64,000 nt of DNA, from NCBI GenBank assembly GCA_020444175.1, contig JAHLLM010000017.1, positions 1-64,000 on the forward strand, given 5' to 3'. Positions 44,634 to 54,600 of the stretch are shown in pieces (position 1 is the stretch's first letter; the number at the start of each line of letters is the position of its first letter). The translations under genes were made by a program, and so were the position numbers. This DNA comes from Desulfobulbaceae bacterium. GTDB taxonomy: Bacteria; Desulfobacterota; Desulfobulbia; Desulfobulbales; SURF-16. Under the pieces are notes generated by a model, which saw only the letters and a program-made list of their open reading frames with translations, was not told the origin of the DNA and ran no database searches.

Positions 44634-47600
44634 ATGAAGAGATTTCTGAACCTCACTCTGGCAACTGTCTCATTGCTGCTGTTTGCAGTGACGGTTTCAA
44701 CCATTCAAGCCGCTGAGATTCTTGTCAACCAGACAACATCAGGAAGCCAGTTCGGTATAAAGGTTGCCGCCAATAACAGTGGCGATATTGTTACGGCCTG
44801 GACTGACTGGGAATACGATACAGACGACTCAGTCATTCGCTATGCTATTGTCTGCCGTCTCTTTGATCGCAGCGGCGTGCCAAGGACAAACGAAATCCTG
44901 GTTCACTCCTATACCCCTGTTCTGGACGAGCCCTATGGAAATCTTACCTCTGTGGCCATGGATGAAAGCGGCAATTTTATTGTGCTCTGGCAGATGAATG
45001 ACGGTGACGATGACGGCATATTTGCCCGGCGCTTTGACAGCACCGGTACGCCCCTGGGAACGGCCTTCCAGGTAAACGATTCCAGCGACAATAGCCAGAC
45101 TGTCGGCAAGGCTGCCATGGACGCCGCTGGAAATTTTGTTATTGTCTGGTATGACTTTACCCTCCCGAGCACCCACCATATCCAAGCCCGGCTCTTTGCC
45201 GCGGACGGTACGCCCCGGGGAGCCTCCTTTCAGGTTGACCAGAGCGGCCCTGCCGCCACTCATCCTGCCGTTGACATGGGGCCAGACGGCAGCTTTGTCG
45301 TCACCTGGACAAACGGTGGTTCACTTGAAGACATTATGGCCCGCCGCTATGATGAAAACGGCCTGGCCGTTAGCGATGAATTCATTGTCAACACCTACAC
45401 CGACTATGGTCAGCAGTTGTCTTCAGTGGCCCTTGACAATGCCGGCAATTTTATCATTGCCTGGCAGGGTCATCCCGGTTATCCAACCTCGGCAAATGAT
45501 GTGTTTTTTCAGCGCTTCGACAACCAGGGCAATTTTCTGGGCAGCGAAACAAGGCCCGGCGTCGTCCAGGTTCTCAGCAATGATTTTCCGCATGTTGCCT
45601 CTGATATTTACGGCAATTTCATGGTTGTCTGGGCAAGCGATGGCTTTTCCGGCGTCAACTCCGGCTACGAAACTGTGGCCCGGATTTACGTCAGTGACGG
45701 CAACCCTATGGACAGCCAGGAAAGGAGAATCAATGATTCCTCCTATCGCAGCCAGGACGGAGGCAACAGCGCGGCGGCCGGTGACGGCGTCTTTGCCGTG
45801 GCCTGGACAAGCTGGCATGACCTTGTAACAGCCCCGGACGTTTACCTGAGTATCGAACAGACCGGAGCCCCTCTTTGCGCCGATGTCGATGGGGACGGAT
45901 ACGGCAACGGACCGGAATGCGCCGGTATCGACTGCGATGATGCCAATCCGTCCATCAATGAAGGTCAGGAGGAAGTATGCAATGACGGACTCGATAACAA
46001 CTGTAATGGTGCAGTTGATCTGGATGATTCCTTTTGCAACGCACCGCCCAGCTATTTTGTCGATATTCAGGATTCCTCCTGCAGCGATGCCGGACCCGGC
46101 AGTGAGACGGAACCATTCTGTACCATCGGTCAGGGCATCAGTACGGCTGTCGCCGGTGAGACAATTCTGGTCCGTGACGGCACTTATCCGGAAACTGTAA
46201 CGATCAACAAGAATCTCACCCTGCGCTCTGAATACGGCGCAGCCGGCACAATCATCGACGCCGGCCAGGCCGATTCAGCGTTGCGTATAGGCGCAAGCCC
46301 CATCGTCCAAGGATTCACTCTTCAAAACGGCAGGGCGCCAAAAGGAGGCGGCATATGGTTTAACAGCGGCTCAACATCCCTCGTTGCCGACTGTATTGTC
46401 CGCGACAACCGGGCCTATGATACGTATTTCCCCTACGGAGTCGGCGGCGGAGTCTATATGTCCTCAGCCTCGCCGACACTGGAACGGGTCACCATTACGG
46501 AAAACTCGGCGACAGATGGCGGCGGAGTCTATCTGGAAACCTATTCGAACCCTGAGTTCGATCAGTCCACAATCAGCGGCAATACCGCCACTCATGGCGC
46601 CGGTATTTACAGCAACGCATCATCCTTTACCCTGTTCAGTTCCCTGATTTCCGGCAACCAGTCCAGCCGGGATGGAGCAGGCATCTATGCCTTTAACGCA
46701 AACCCCTACGGACAGCCGCTCATCGAGCAGAGCCGGATAACGGAAAACGGCATTACCACCAGCGGCTCCACTTACCGGGGCACGGCTATGTACCTGGATC
46801 GCACCTCGCCCCGGGTTATTAATTCCATCATCAGCAGAAACGGCAGTTCCGACCAGGGAGGAGATACAATCTACTGCATCAATGACTCCGATATCACGGT
46901 GCAGAGTTCCACCTTTCATGATAATTATAGGGCTGCCATTTATTACACAAACTCTGCTCCCAGCATAACAAACTCGATCATCTGGAGCGATGTCGGCTCC
47001 GGTGTTGTCGGTTATCCAGAGGCCGCTGCCGGTTTTTCGGATATCTTGCACTTTGATCCGGTTTATCCGGGCACCGGCAATATAAACACCGATCCACTGC
47101 TGGATGGCAGCTCCAGGCTGACACCAGCCTCTCCCTGTATTGACACAGGATCGGGAGTGGATGCTCCGGTCCTTGATATCGACGGCGAAAGCCGCCCCCA
47201 GGAGAGCGGCTATGACATGGGGGCCGATGAATTTTCAGTTGCGCCTAAAATTCTTTTTACCGACCCTGTAGCCGATGCCCTTCATGTCGATATCGATTCT
47301 GCCATAACCACAACATTCAACCGGGACATGGAAACCCTCACCCTTGACGGCAACTTTCTGCTCTCAAGTAGCGGCATAAACGTTCCCGGCACAGTGAGCG
47401 CGGACGTACCGAGCATCATAACATTCACTCCCCTTGCCCCGCTCACCTATAACACGACCTATACGGCAACAATAACCACAGGACTTGGGGATATTTATGG
47501 TGCAAGCCTTGGTTCCGACTATACCTGGAATTTTACGACCCAGCTGCCACCACCTCCGCCACCTGATACCACCTCCCCGACAATCATTTCCGTCAGTCCT

Positions 47601-48941
47601 GTCTGGGAGGAAACCGGCGTTCCGGTAAATACAGGTGTTATTGTTACTTTTGATGAAGACATAGAACCATCCACTCTCGATACCAATTCATTTTATCTGG
47701 AGTGGTGGGATGATGCGTCGGCAGAGTATGTTTCAATCCCCGGATCTGTGAGTTACAATGCGTTCAATTATACAGGGACATTTACACCAGACAGCGACCT
47801 GCCATATAAAACGTATATTTATTTCTATGTGAAAGATACAGTTACCGACCTGGCCGGTAATCCTTTGGATAATACAGGAAGTGTGAGCTATCCGGATTAT
47901 CACAGTTATTTCCAGACGGGATGCAGTCCGTCAGTTCCGACGGTTGTCAACAGCTCACCCGGCGAAAATGCTCAGGATGTGCCCCTTGATGCCTCCATTA
48001 CCATGACTTTCAGCACGGATATGGATCCGAGTACTATAACGACGGACACATTTGTCCTATACCAGCTTCCCAATTATGACATACTTACCGGCACAGTCAG
48101 TTATGACAATGGCAGCAGAACGGCAACATTCACTCCAAATGCACCCCTGGCGGCCGGCACGCAGTTTTATACAGGTGTAAGTTCGACACTTGCCGATATT
48201 CATGGAGTGACCATGTGCACCTACTATGTCTATTTTTTTGATTCAACTGCAGATGTAACCTGTGTTGATGGCGATGGCGACGGCTACGGCGATCCCGGTA
48301 ATCCAGGAAATACCTGCCCGGATGACAACTGTCCGGCGCTTTCCAATCCGGGTCAAGAGGATCTGGATGTTGACGGCATTGGTGATGCCTGCGATGATGA
48401 CATTGACGGCGACTGTCTCTTGAACGTCGACGAACCGGTTTGCGCCCCCCCTGCCGTTGCAGACTGTTGTGTGTATGACGGTGACTGCGACGATGACGGT
48501 CTGCCGGACGGCACCTGCAGTCCAGGTGAAGACATCAACAATAACGGCATTGTTGATGCCGGCGAGACAGACCCCTTGAACCCGGACAGCGACGGAGACG
48601 GCATCCTGGACGGCACCGAATACGGACTCACGGCTCCGGTCAAACCGGAATTTACGGATATGACTGTCTTTGTGGCAGACGCAGATCCTTCCACCACCAC
48701 CGATCCAACCAATCAGGACACGGATGGAGACGGCATTCCTGATGGTGTTGAAGACGCCAACCATAACGGCCGGGTTGATGTTGGTTTAGGCGAGACAGAT
48801 CCCGTCTGCAGTGAGCTTAATGCAGCAGATCTGGATGGTGATCTGGATAGCGATGGAATCGACCTGTGGCTTTTTATACAGGAAGGCGCTGCTGTTGACC
48901 TTAATGATTTTGCCATGGATTTCGGCTCATCATGCCATTGA
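44634..48941 (+). CDS. Giant secreted beta-helix/MopE/Big_5 surface protein
   Basis: 1435 residues from the ATG at 44634 (CAGGGGAT upstream); signal peptide to about residue 25 (TIQAAE). The first 400 residues hold repeats of the form GNFIVxWxD typical of propeller-like units. Then a MopE-type motif (DGDGYGNG...DCDDANPSINEGQEEVCNDG), a parallel beta-helix (about 470-870), Ig-like SbsA/Big_5 domains (about 880-1190), thrombospondin type-3 calcium repeats, and a C-terminal dockerin-like module (DLDGDLDSDGIDLWLF...FAMDFGSSC). It is divergent from the gingipain-like gene and shares its C-terminal module. Likely an adhesin or surface scaffold; no enzyme motif seen. Confidence 0.85.
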   Translation: MKRFLNLTLATVSLLLFAVTVSTIQAAEILVNQTTSGSQFGIKVAANNSGDIVTAWTDWEYDTDDSVIRYAIVCRLFDRSGVPRTNEILVHSYTPVLDEPYGNLTSVAMDESGNFIVLWQMNDGDDDGIFARRFDSTGTPLGTAFQVNDSSDNSQTVGKAAMDAAGNFVIVWYDFTLPSTHHIQARLFAADGTPRGASFQVDQSGPAATHPAVDMGPDGSFVVTWTNGGSLEDIMARRYDENGLAVSDEFIVNTYTDYGQQLSSVALDNAGNFIIAWQGHPGYPTSANDVFFQRFDNQGNFLGSETRPGVVQVLSNDFPHVASDIYGNFMVVWASDGFSGVNSGYETVARIYVSDGNPMDSQERRINDSSYRSQDGGNSAAAGDGVFAVAWTSWHDLVTAPDVYLSIEQTGAPLCADVDGDGYGNGPECAGIDCDDANPSINEGQEEVCNDGLDNNCNGAVDLDDSFCNAPPSYFVDIQDSSCSDAGPGSETEPFCTIGQGISTAVAGETILVRDGTYPETVTINKNLTLRSEYGAAGTIIDAGQADSALRIGASPIVQGFTLQNGRAPKGGGIWFNSGSTSLVADCIVRDNRAYDTYFPYGVGGGVYMSSASPTLERVTITENSATDGGGVYLETYSNPEFDQSTISGNTATHGAGIYSNASSFTLFSSLISGNQSSRDGAGIYAFNANPYGQPLIEQSRITENGITTSGSTYRGTAMYLDRTSPRVINSIISRNGSSDQGGDTIYCINDSDITVQSSTFHDNYRAAIYYTNSAPSITNSIIWSDVGSGVVGYPEAAAGFSDILHFDPVYPGTGNINTDPLLDGSSRLTPASPCIDTGSGVDAPVLDIDGESRPQESGYDMGADEFSVAPKILFTDPVADALHVDIDSAITTTFNRDMETLTLDGNFLLSSSGINVPGTVSADVPSIITFTPLAPLTYNTTYTATITTGLGDIYGASLGSDYTWNFTTQLPPPPPPDTTSPTIISVSPVWEETGVPVNTGVIVTFDEDIEPSTLDTNSFYLEWWDDASAEYVSIPGSVSYNAFNYTGTFTPDSDLPYKTYIYFYVKDTVTDLAGNPLDNTGSVSYPDYHSYFQTGCSPSVPTVVNSSPGENAQDVPLDASITMTFSTDMDPSTITTDTFVLYQLPNYDILTGTVSYDNGSRTATFTPNAPLAAGTQFYTGVSSTLADIHGVTMCTYYVYFFDSTADVTCVDGDGDGYGDPGNPGNTCPDDNCPALSNPGQEDLDVDGIGDACDDDIDGDCLLNVDEPVCAPPAVADCCVYDGDCDDDGLPDGTCSPGEDINNNGIVDAGETDPLNPDSDGDGILDGTEYGLTAPVKPEFTDMTVFVADADPSTTTDPTNQDTDGDGIPDGVEDANHNGRVDVGLGETDPVCSELNAADLDGDLDSDGIDLWLFIQEGAAVDLNDFAMDFGSSCH

Positions 48942-48989
48942 TATTCAGTTCTGATAGAAAATGAACGTGGCTGGGTCAGACAGGCCCAG

Positions 48990-49118
48990 TCACAACAAGA
49001 TATATAAAGTTACATCGTAACCTAACCCAGTAAGCATTTTGCTTTTTATCCTGACAATAGCCGAATCGTCATCAACAAGGAGAATCCGTTCATTGCCTCC
49101 CGAAACAGGTGTAGTGCC
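48990..49118 (-). pseudogene. Fragment of a hybrid kinase/receiver gene
   Basis: Forty-two codons read GTTPVSGGNERILLVDDDSA and continue with a receiver-like start (GLGYDV), then stop. This is the usual kinase-receiver junction and first third of a receiver domain. No complete gene surrounds it, and the frame upstream does not continue into kinase sequence. It is a decayed remnant next to the PilZ gene. Confidence 0.55.
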
Positions 49119-49163
49119 AAGTCGGCAAGTGTATGTTCAAGTTTTCCAGACCAGCTCTCTCAA

Positions 49164-49526
49164 TCAATGTCCTTTTTTTTCCGCCCAGACCCCGATCTCC
49201 TTTACTATTCGCTCAGGATCAGGAGCGTTGCGCAGCAGCATTTTTTTGAATAATTCGTAGTACCTGATTTGAATAAAATCAAATTGGCAGCCAATCCCGT
49301 CAGCGTTATAATGAATGACCCGGCAGGTAAATTCAACCTGTCCCAACAGGGTAAGACTGAAATATTCATTAGGAAGCACAAGCGGGACAGGATCAAGCCC
49401 GATAAAAGCTCCGGCAAAACTTAAATTCAGCGTATTTCCTCTCAACACCAATTTACGACGGGGCATTTCTAATTTCACCTTGAAATTCAGAAGAAGTCGA
49501 AAATGTTTTCTACGCTCTTTTCTCAT
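49164..49526 (-). CDS. PilZ-domain (c-di-GMP-binding) protein
   Basis: A 120-residue single-domain protein. The c-di-GMP-binding elements are visible: an N-terminal RKERRKHFR arginine motif and NLSFAGAF (the [D/N]xSxxG element). Such proteins respond to c-di-GMP and control motility, export or adhesion. It lies in the same neighbourhood as the c-di-GMP riboswitch and surface-protein genes. No strong ribosome site is seen before the ATG. Confidence 0.85.
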   Translation of the reverse strand: MRKERRKHFRLLLNFKVKLEMPRRKLVLRGNTLNLSFAGAFIGLDPVPLVLPNEYFSLTLLGQVEFTCRVIHYNADGIGCQFDFIQIRYYELFKKMLLRNAPDPERIVKEIGVWAEKKGH

Positions 49527-49613
49527 AATTTATCACTATACGATTTTATGACGACATTTTCATTAAGTGTGGCAGTGTCTCCTGTTGTCAAATAATCTTT
49601 AATTTGCCTCTAT

Positions 49614-49751
49614 ACAATTCTCAGTAGTCAACCTCTAGACTCCCGCCTCCGCGGGAGTGACGGCGGGCTTGGTTATGTCATTCCCGCGGAGGCGGGAATC
49701 CAGTAATGGAAACTTGGCGACAGGAAAGTGGCGATTTTAACTGAGAATTGT
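49614..49751. repeat. 138-bp composite inverted-repeat element with a REP pair inside
   Basis: Perfect 12-bp ends ACAATTCTCAGT (49614-49625) and ACTGAGAATTGT (49740-49751). Inside are two facing hairpins: ACTCCCGC-CTCC-GCGGGAGT (49639-49658) and ATTCCCGC-GGAG-GCGGGAAT (49680-49699), the second sharing its core with the hairpin at 17611. It is a likely non-autonomous mobile repeat. The rest of 49527-50003 shows no gene. Confidence 0.7.
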
Positions 49752-50003
49752 TTATAAGCATAATCTTTTATTGAATACTGTTATTCACTCCCCCTCCAAA
49801 ACAAGAGCACCATATTTTCAATATCACAAACACTATTCTATTTAAGGCAATAATTCGCAAGGGAAATTGCAGAATGCGAGTTTCTCCACATTTGGAGAGG
49901 AGTAGAGCATTGTTAATGCTATTGCATGGTATCACCGCGTTGATATTTGATTGGCTATACGCATTAAAGCCCCCATTGAGAAAATGACCGGATCGGCTGT
50001 CCG

Positions 50004-50345
50004 CTACTCAAGTTCATTGTACTTCAGCGACTTGCCCCTGGCTTGGTCAGCCGGGTATTTTATTCTGTTTTTTTCTATTTTCTCCCGGGCTGCTTCCAGT
50101 AAATCAATATCGAGCATATCAGCAAGGTTGGCGAGATAGATAAGCACATCGCCTATTTCCTCTTTAACAGCCTGCTTTTTTTCACTGGAGAGATTACGGC
50201 TTTGCTCCTCGGTGAGCCACTGAAAATGCTCGGCAAGCTCGGCACATTCGACGATTAGTGCCATACTGAGGTTTTTAGGGCTGTGAAACTGTTCCCAATC
50301 CCTTTCCATTCTGAATTTTCTTAAGGATTCAACTATTTTTTCCAT
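50004..50345 (-). CDS. MazG-like nucleotide pyrophosphohydrolase
   Basis: A 113-residue all-helical enzyme of the MazG/dCTP-pyrophosphatase group that cleaves nucleoside triphosphates to monophosphates. The metal-binding acidic motif appears as VECAELAEHFQW and later KEEIGDVLIYLANLAD (ExxE...ExxD). AAAAGG precedes the ATG. It is a stand-alone housecleaning gene divergent from the flavoprotein gene. Confidence 0.9.
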   Translation of the reverse strand: MEKIVESLRKFRMERDWEQFHSPKNLSMALIVECAELAEHFQWLTEEQSRNLSSEKKQAVKEEIGDVLIYLANLADMLDIDLLEAAREKIEKNRIKYPADQARGKSLKYNELE

Positions 50346-50471
50346 AACGGCCTTTTCATTTGTTATTTTTTATGCGAACGTTTTAGAATCTATACACCTA
50401 GAAAGCACTGTTTTGAAGAATTTAAAATGCAACCCGGTTTAACATGATGATACTTTATCCGGTGGAGAAAA

Positions 50472-51587
50472 ATGACAAACAAAAATCTTGTTCTTATTGG
50501 CGGCGGTCATGCCCACATGGAGGTTCTCGCCAACCTGAAGCTCTTCAAAGAAAAAGGCTTTGAGGTTACGGTCATAGGCCCTTCCGAGTATCACTACTAT
50601 TCAGGGATGGGGCCGGGTATGCTCGGTATGACCTATACGCCTGACGACATACGTTTTGCAACCAGGCATGTTGTGGAAAAACAGGGGGGCAGATTTGTTC
50701 TTGATTCCGTTAGACGTATCGCCCCCCTTACCAGGGAGCTCCAGCTTGCTTCCGGCAATACTCTGCCATATGATGTTTTATCCTGCAATGCCGGAAGTTA
50801 TGTGCCCAAAACGAACGTCAGCCAAAGTGATGCGGATATCTATTCCGTCAAACCCATTGAAACACTCCTGGCTGCCCAGAAAAGACTCATCGAGCTGCTT
50901 TCCGAAAAAAAAATTACAGTGGGCATCATAGGCGGCGGTCCTTCGTCAGCGGAAATCGCTGGAAATATCTGGCAACTGGCCCACAAAAAAAATCTGCATA
51001 TGCCCCGTATCAAAATTTTCTCCGGTCGCAGGTTCATGCAGCGTTTTCCGGAAAAAATTCAAAAACTGGCGTTACATTTTCTTAAAGAAAGAGGCATAGA
51101 AGTTTCTGAAGACGATTATGTAAAGGAAATTAAGGCAAAAAGCATTGTCATGGATTCCGGACACAAGCACGACCTTGACTTTATCTTTCTCGCCCTTGGC
51201 GTGAAGCCCTCCCCGATATTTTCCGAGTCCGGCCTGCCCACTGGTCCTGATGGAGGACTTCTTGTCAACCAATTCCTGCAGTGCACTGAACATCCGGAAA
51301 TCTTCGGAGGGGGTGACTGTATTTATTTCCAGGACCACCCGCTGAACAAGGTGGGTGTTTACGCCGTCCGGCAAAACCCCATTCTGCTCCATAATCTGAT
51401 GGCATCCCTTGAAGGAAAAGCCCTTTGGCCGTTTGATCCAGGCGGAGATTATCTGCTCATCTTCAACATGGGTGGCGGCGAGGGAATTTTAAACAAGAGC
51501 TGGCTCACATTCGGCGGAAAAACAGCTTTTTTTATCAAGGATTACATTGATCGAAAATTCATGAGAAAATATCAGGCGATTGAGTAA
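50472..51587 (+). CDS. FAD/NAD(P)-dependent oxidoreductase of the SelD-associated type
   Basis: A 371-residue flavoprotein of the NDH-2/sulfide-quinone-reductase-like fold. FAD motif LVLIGGGHAHMEVL near the N-terminus, a second nucleotide-binding motif VGIIGGGPSSAEIAG (about residue 155), and GGGDCIYF near the C-terminus. The GGGHAH start is characteristic of the family often fused to the N-terminus of selenophosphate synthetase SelD; here it stands alone. A role in selenium metabolism would fit the predicted selenopeptide but is inference. GGTGGAG precedes the ATG. Confidence 0.87.
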   Translation: MTNKNLVLIGGGHAHMEVLANLKLFKEKGFEVTVIGPSEYHYYSGMGPGMLGMTYTPDDIRFATRHVVEKQGGRFVLDSVRRIAPLTRELQLASGNTLPYDVLSCNAGSYVPKTNVSQSDADIYSVKPIETLLAAQKRLIELLSEKKITVGIIGGGPSSAEIAGNIWQLAHKKNLHMPRIKIFSGRRFMQRFPEKIQKLALHFLKERGIEVSEDDYVKEIKAKSIVMDSGHKHDLDFIFLALGVKPSPIFSESGLPTGPDGGLLVNQFLQCTEHPEIFGGGDCIYFQDHPLNKVGVYAVRQNPILLHNLMASLEGKALWPFDPGGDYLLIFNMGGGEGILNKSWLTFGGKTAFFIKDYIDRKFMRKYQAIE

Positions 51588-51664
51588 CGACTTTGTATTT
51601 TCATTATAACAACGGCAAGCTATCACAAGCCCGTTGTGACTCAACTCGTTTCATGAAGGGAGCA

Positions 51665-54600
51665 TCAAGAAGAGTCAGAGCCCAATACCTTTTTCAGCAA
51701 ATTGGCAATAATACCCCTTGTTAACGGCTTTAATGCAAATTCCCTGATGCCGAGTGATTTTGCGGAATGTTCGTCAATCAAGGTACTGTACCCCGTGCAC
51801 AAAATTATCGGCATGTCGGGTCGTATCTGCAGAATCCGCCGTGACAAATCAACACCGGTAATTCCTGGCATAGTCTGATCGGTAATTACAACATCAAAGG
51901 CATCCGGGTTGTTCTGAAAAGTCGACAAGGCATCTATGCTGTTGCATCTCATTGTCACATCATAGCCAAGCCGCTCCAGCATATCTTTTCCCATCTCAGC
52001 GAGCAGCTCATCATCGTCGACAAAAAGAATTTTACCTCTGCCTGCGAGAGTCTCTTCAACGTCTTTAACTCTTTCGACTCCACCTTCTGCGACGGAAGGG
52101 AAATAGACATGGAATGCGGTCCCTTTGCCAAGTTCACTTTCAACGGTGACAGCCCCGCCATACTCATGAATGATGCCATGAATAATGGCTAACCCCATAC
52201 CTGTCCCCTTGCCGAGTTCCTTGGTTGTGAAATAGGGATCAAATATCTTATCAATGACATCCGCACCAATCCCTGTGCCGGTGTCAGACACAATCAGTTC
52301 AACATACTGGCCAGGCTTGAGGGAACTTTTAATCTGAGAGTGGTCCTTTTCCAGACGAGTTCTTCGCAGTTCTATTTTTAATACGCCCCCAGACTGTTCC
52401 ATGGCGTGGTTGGCATTTGTGCAGAGATTCATAAGTATCTGATTAACCTGGGTGGGGTCCGCCAATACCGGGCCGCACCCTGAGTCAATATTTTCCTGAA
52501 TTTCAATGGTTGTCGGGATTGAAGCACGTAACATCTTCATAGCTTCTTTGACAAGCGACTGCAGTTTCAATGGAATACGCTCCACCTCGGTCTGCCTGCT
52601 GAAAGCTAATATCTGTTTTACAAGATCCTTGGCCCGGTTCCCGGCAGTTACTATTTTATCCAGATCGTCAGTATATTGAGAGCCTGCGGGCCCATCCTCT
52701 TTTGCCATCTCTGCATAGCCCAGAACAACCCCTAAGATGTTATTAAAATCGTGGGCAATGCCTCCTGCTAAAGTGCCAATGGCTTCCATTTTGGTTGCCT
52801 GTTTTAATTGTTTCTCAAGTTGAATCTTGTTTTCATATGTAACGGTAAGTTCTTCCAGATATCTGCTATTCCTGAGTGCAATGGCAGCAAATTCACCAAA
52901 AGCGGTTGCCAGCTTGACATCGTTTTCATTAAAACCGCCGGGCTTATTGGCAATTCCCATAATACCAACGGTTTTACCTTCAATATTTAAAGGAGCGAAA
53001 AGAACATTATCAAGCCGGACATGACCTTTCGGCATAAATTTCATCCACTTACTGTTTGAAAAATCATTATCATACACAGTTTTGCCACTTTGGTAAGCTT
53101 CTTCCCGCAGCCCTCTGATCGGCATGGGCAGATCTGGATTTACCGTGCATGGTCTTCCTCCGGCCTCCAGGAACAGAACTTCATTTTCTTCTCCCGTGTC
53201 ATTTAAAAGGGCAACATAACCAGATGTGGCACCCGTCACTTGGCGGCATGAATCAAAAATTTTCCTGGCACATATTTGAAAGTCATCCGTTGTCAGCACA
53301 GCCTTTGTTGCATCTAAGAGAGCATCAAGTTCTTTTATGACTGTTTCTGAGGTGTTGAGTAACTCCTGAAGTTTCTCCTCATATGATTTTTGATTTATTA
53401 AGATTTGCACATTTGAGAGAAACGACTGCATTTGCTGCACGTCATCTTCATCATAGGGTTCATTCTTGTTGGCAACGGCTGCAACCGCTGTTATTTTCCC
53501 AGAACTTTCTATGGGCACGGATAATACTCTTGTAAGAGCGACGTGACCTTCAGGAAGGCCTTTTTTGTTTTCACATGACTCGCTGTAATCATTCAGGATA
53601 AATGGCTTTCCGGTTCTCACCGCATTGCCCCAGACCCCGGACTTATCTATAGGAAAAGCCAGAGGCTTGTCATGAACTTCGCAGTCTTTCATAACGCCCT
53701 GCGACCAACTGTATAGGGTCATGGAGTCTTCACTCTCATTCAAAAGGCCATAAAACCCATATTGGCTTTCTGTCATCTGAACAATTTCTTCCAGGACATG
53801 GTCACTGATAGTTTTTTTATCGGCGTTTATCAGTCTAGATGTCTTCCATAATGCTTCAAGCCTTGAACGCAAGATGGTTTGCCGGGCTTCAGTCTCTTTT
53901 CGCTCTGTAACATCCACAAAAATCACTATACCACCGACAATTTTTTCCCCGTCATAAACAGGGCAGGCATGGGCATCACAGAAGTGGTCAGTTCCATCTA
54001 GATGCCTGACAATAAATTCTTCTCTTATTGTTTTGCCTGTGCGAAAAGCTCTCACTAAAGGCAAATCGTCAACTTCATACGGTTCCCCATCCAGCTTGAA
54101 GACTTGCCAGTTCCGGAAAGCATCTTTCGGGATTTCAACCAACGCATCTTTTCCACCGCCACGCATGCCCAAACCGGCCGGATTGCAATAATACAAATTC
54201 AAATTTTCATCAGCCAGGGCAACCCCAACAGGAACCTGGTCCAACACTGAATTCAGAAATAAAGAGGCACGCTCAGTTTCTTTTCGCAGGGAGATGTCAC
54301 GCATGATTGCGAGAATTCCAGGAGCATCGCCCTCAAGCAGAATGTCCGATGTGCTAATAGAAACATTTCGCAAGGACCCATCCTGCCGCGTGATAGTCCA
54401 TTCTTCATCACGCAGGTGGTCTCCTTCCCTCATTTTCTGCATCCTCTCTGCAGCTCGTTGACTTATTTCCGGATCAGGATATAGAGCCTGGTACCAACCA
54501 TGCTCATTGATTTCATCCTTGCTATACCCTGTCAACTGCTGCATGGCAGTGTTCCATAGCTCAAAACGGATAAAAGGAAATTTGTCACAAGCAGAGCAGA

